A DNA stretch of 64,000 nt, taken from contig NZ_LT964679.1 in NCBI RefSeq assembly GCF_900240215.1, forward strand, positions 2,645,322-2,709,321, read 5' to 3'. The DNA comes from Raoultibacter timonensis. Its GTDB lineage: Bacteria; Actinomycetota; Coriobacteriia; Coriobacteriales; Eggerthellaceae. The stretch's first letter is position 1; every line of letters begins with the position of its first letter. Positions 63,593 through 64,000 of the stretch are shown piece by piece. The position numbers and the translations under genes were made by a program. A model generated the notes under the pieces. The model saw only the letters and a program-made list of their open reading frames with translations, was not told the origin of the DNA and ran no database searches.

Positions 63593-64000
63593 ATGGAAGC
63601 CAAGAAACCGAAAGACACCCCCGCACGCAAAACCGCCTCATCCGTGCACGATACCGAGAAAAGACCCGTTTCAAATGCCCCCGTCCATACGCTGAGCCAA
63701 ACGGCCGACGACCCCATCGACACCGAGTCAAAACGGGAAAGCGAGCCTCCCTCATGGGCGCGCTACACCAACATCCCCTTCAGGCTTTTGGGCTATGGCG
63801 TCTTGATGGGATGGCATTTTCTGCTCATCTACTTTTCAACGGCGCTCGAGGCAACCGAACCAGATGCGTACGTGCTGCTCCTGCGGCAGCTCACGCTGAA
63901 CGCCGCCCTGGCAGTAACGTTTATCGGCCTCTCGCTGACCGGCCGTAAGCCGAATATGCTGAAACTGCTTCTTTCCCCGCTTGCGATAGCGGGAATAGCG
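63593..64000 (+). CDS. Membrane-bound regulator F, N-terminal part (cut by window end)
   Basis: The frame is open from the ATG at 63593 (GAAGGG six bases upstream) to the window end, 136 codons. A charged N-terminal tail of about 60 residues is followed by WARYTNIPFRLLGYGVLMGWHFLLIYF and further hydrophobic helices, the start of a membrane domain like those of regulators A-E. The HTH would lie beyond the window. It is divergent from the molybdoenzyme operon and is probably its inducer-sensing regulator. Confidence 0.65.
   Translation, partial: MEAKKPKDTPARKTASSVHDTEKRPVSNAPVHTLSQTADDPIDTESKRESEPPSWARYTNIPFRLLGYGVLMGWHFLLIYFSTALEATEPDAYVLLLRQLTLNAALAVTFIGLSLTGRKPNMLKLLLSPLAIAGIA

Overview
The window reads as chromosomal DNA of a high-GC (roughly 60 percent) anaerobic actinobacterium of the Coriobacteriia, most likely Eggerthellaceae (Eggerthella, Gordonibacter, Raoultibacter or Slackia type). 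This is an inference from gene content: many Tat-exported lipoprotein flavoprotein reductases, membrane-bound LuxR-type regulators, multiheme cytochromes and a molybdopterin transhydroxylase/dehydroxylase-like enzyme. Genus cannot be fixed from the sequence alone. No CRISPR array, prophage, insertion sequence or rRNA was seen.

Layout. 1-6.6 kb: end of a DUF2207 membrane protein, tRNA-Ser(GCT), a GGDEF cyclase, a hybrid histidine kinase and LemA. 6.7-8.1 kb: rubredoxin / rubredoxin-domain protein / ferredoxin operon with a clear promoter and operator-like palindrome. 8.4-11.7 kb: small membrane protein, ispE-tadA, a LysR regulator. 12-14 kb: exported flavoprotein 1 and tRNA-Ser(TGA). 14.2-21 kb: a five-gene class-B-sortase pilus locus (signal-peptidase-like protein, FctA-type pilin, sortase B, small anchor pilin, 987-residue beta-helix adhesin). 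21.4-29 kb: pentaheme cytochrome plus flavoprotein 2, two divergent LuxR membrane regulators, flavoprotein 3. 29-30.2 kb: an AlbA_2-type regulator behind a LexA-like box. 30.3-41.4 kb: two copies of a module made of a triheme-cytochrome/sulfite-oxidase-fold fusion, a second sulfite-oxidase-fold protein and a membrane LuxR regulator, separated by a CapA-like protein. 41.4-47.1 kb: glucose dehydrogenase, MarR, CPBP protease, putative nuclease, citrate synthase, tRNA-Arg(ACG). 47.4-53.7 kb: flavoproteins 4 and 5 with a MerR and a LuxR regulator. 54-59.2 kb: MacAB-type exporter divergent from an OmpR-type two-component system. 59.3-64 kb: molybdopterin enzyme with iron-sulfur subunit and VOC protein, divergent from a further membrane regulator cut by the window end.

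How it fits together. Most of the accessory content is respiration onto organic or sulfur-type acceptors outside the membrane: five Tat lipoprotein flavoenzymes, one pentaheme membrane cytochrome and two heme/Mo-domain modules. Nearly every one sits next to its own regulator (six membrane LuxR, one LysR, one MerR), suggesting one-regulator-per-substrate induction. The molybdopterin enzyme at the right end has no export signal and is probably cytoplasmic. The pilus locus would serve attachment. The strongest candidates for something not well described are the pilus locus with its altered signal-peptidase-like protein and non-canonical sorting signals, the duplicated triheme/Mo module, and the transhydroxylase-like operon.
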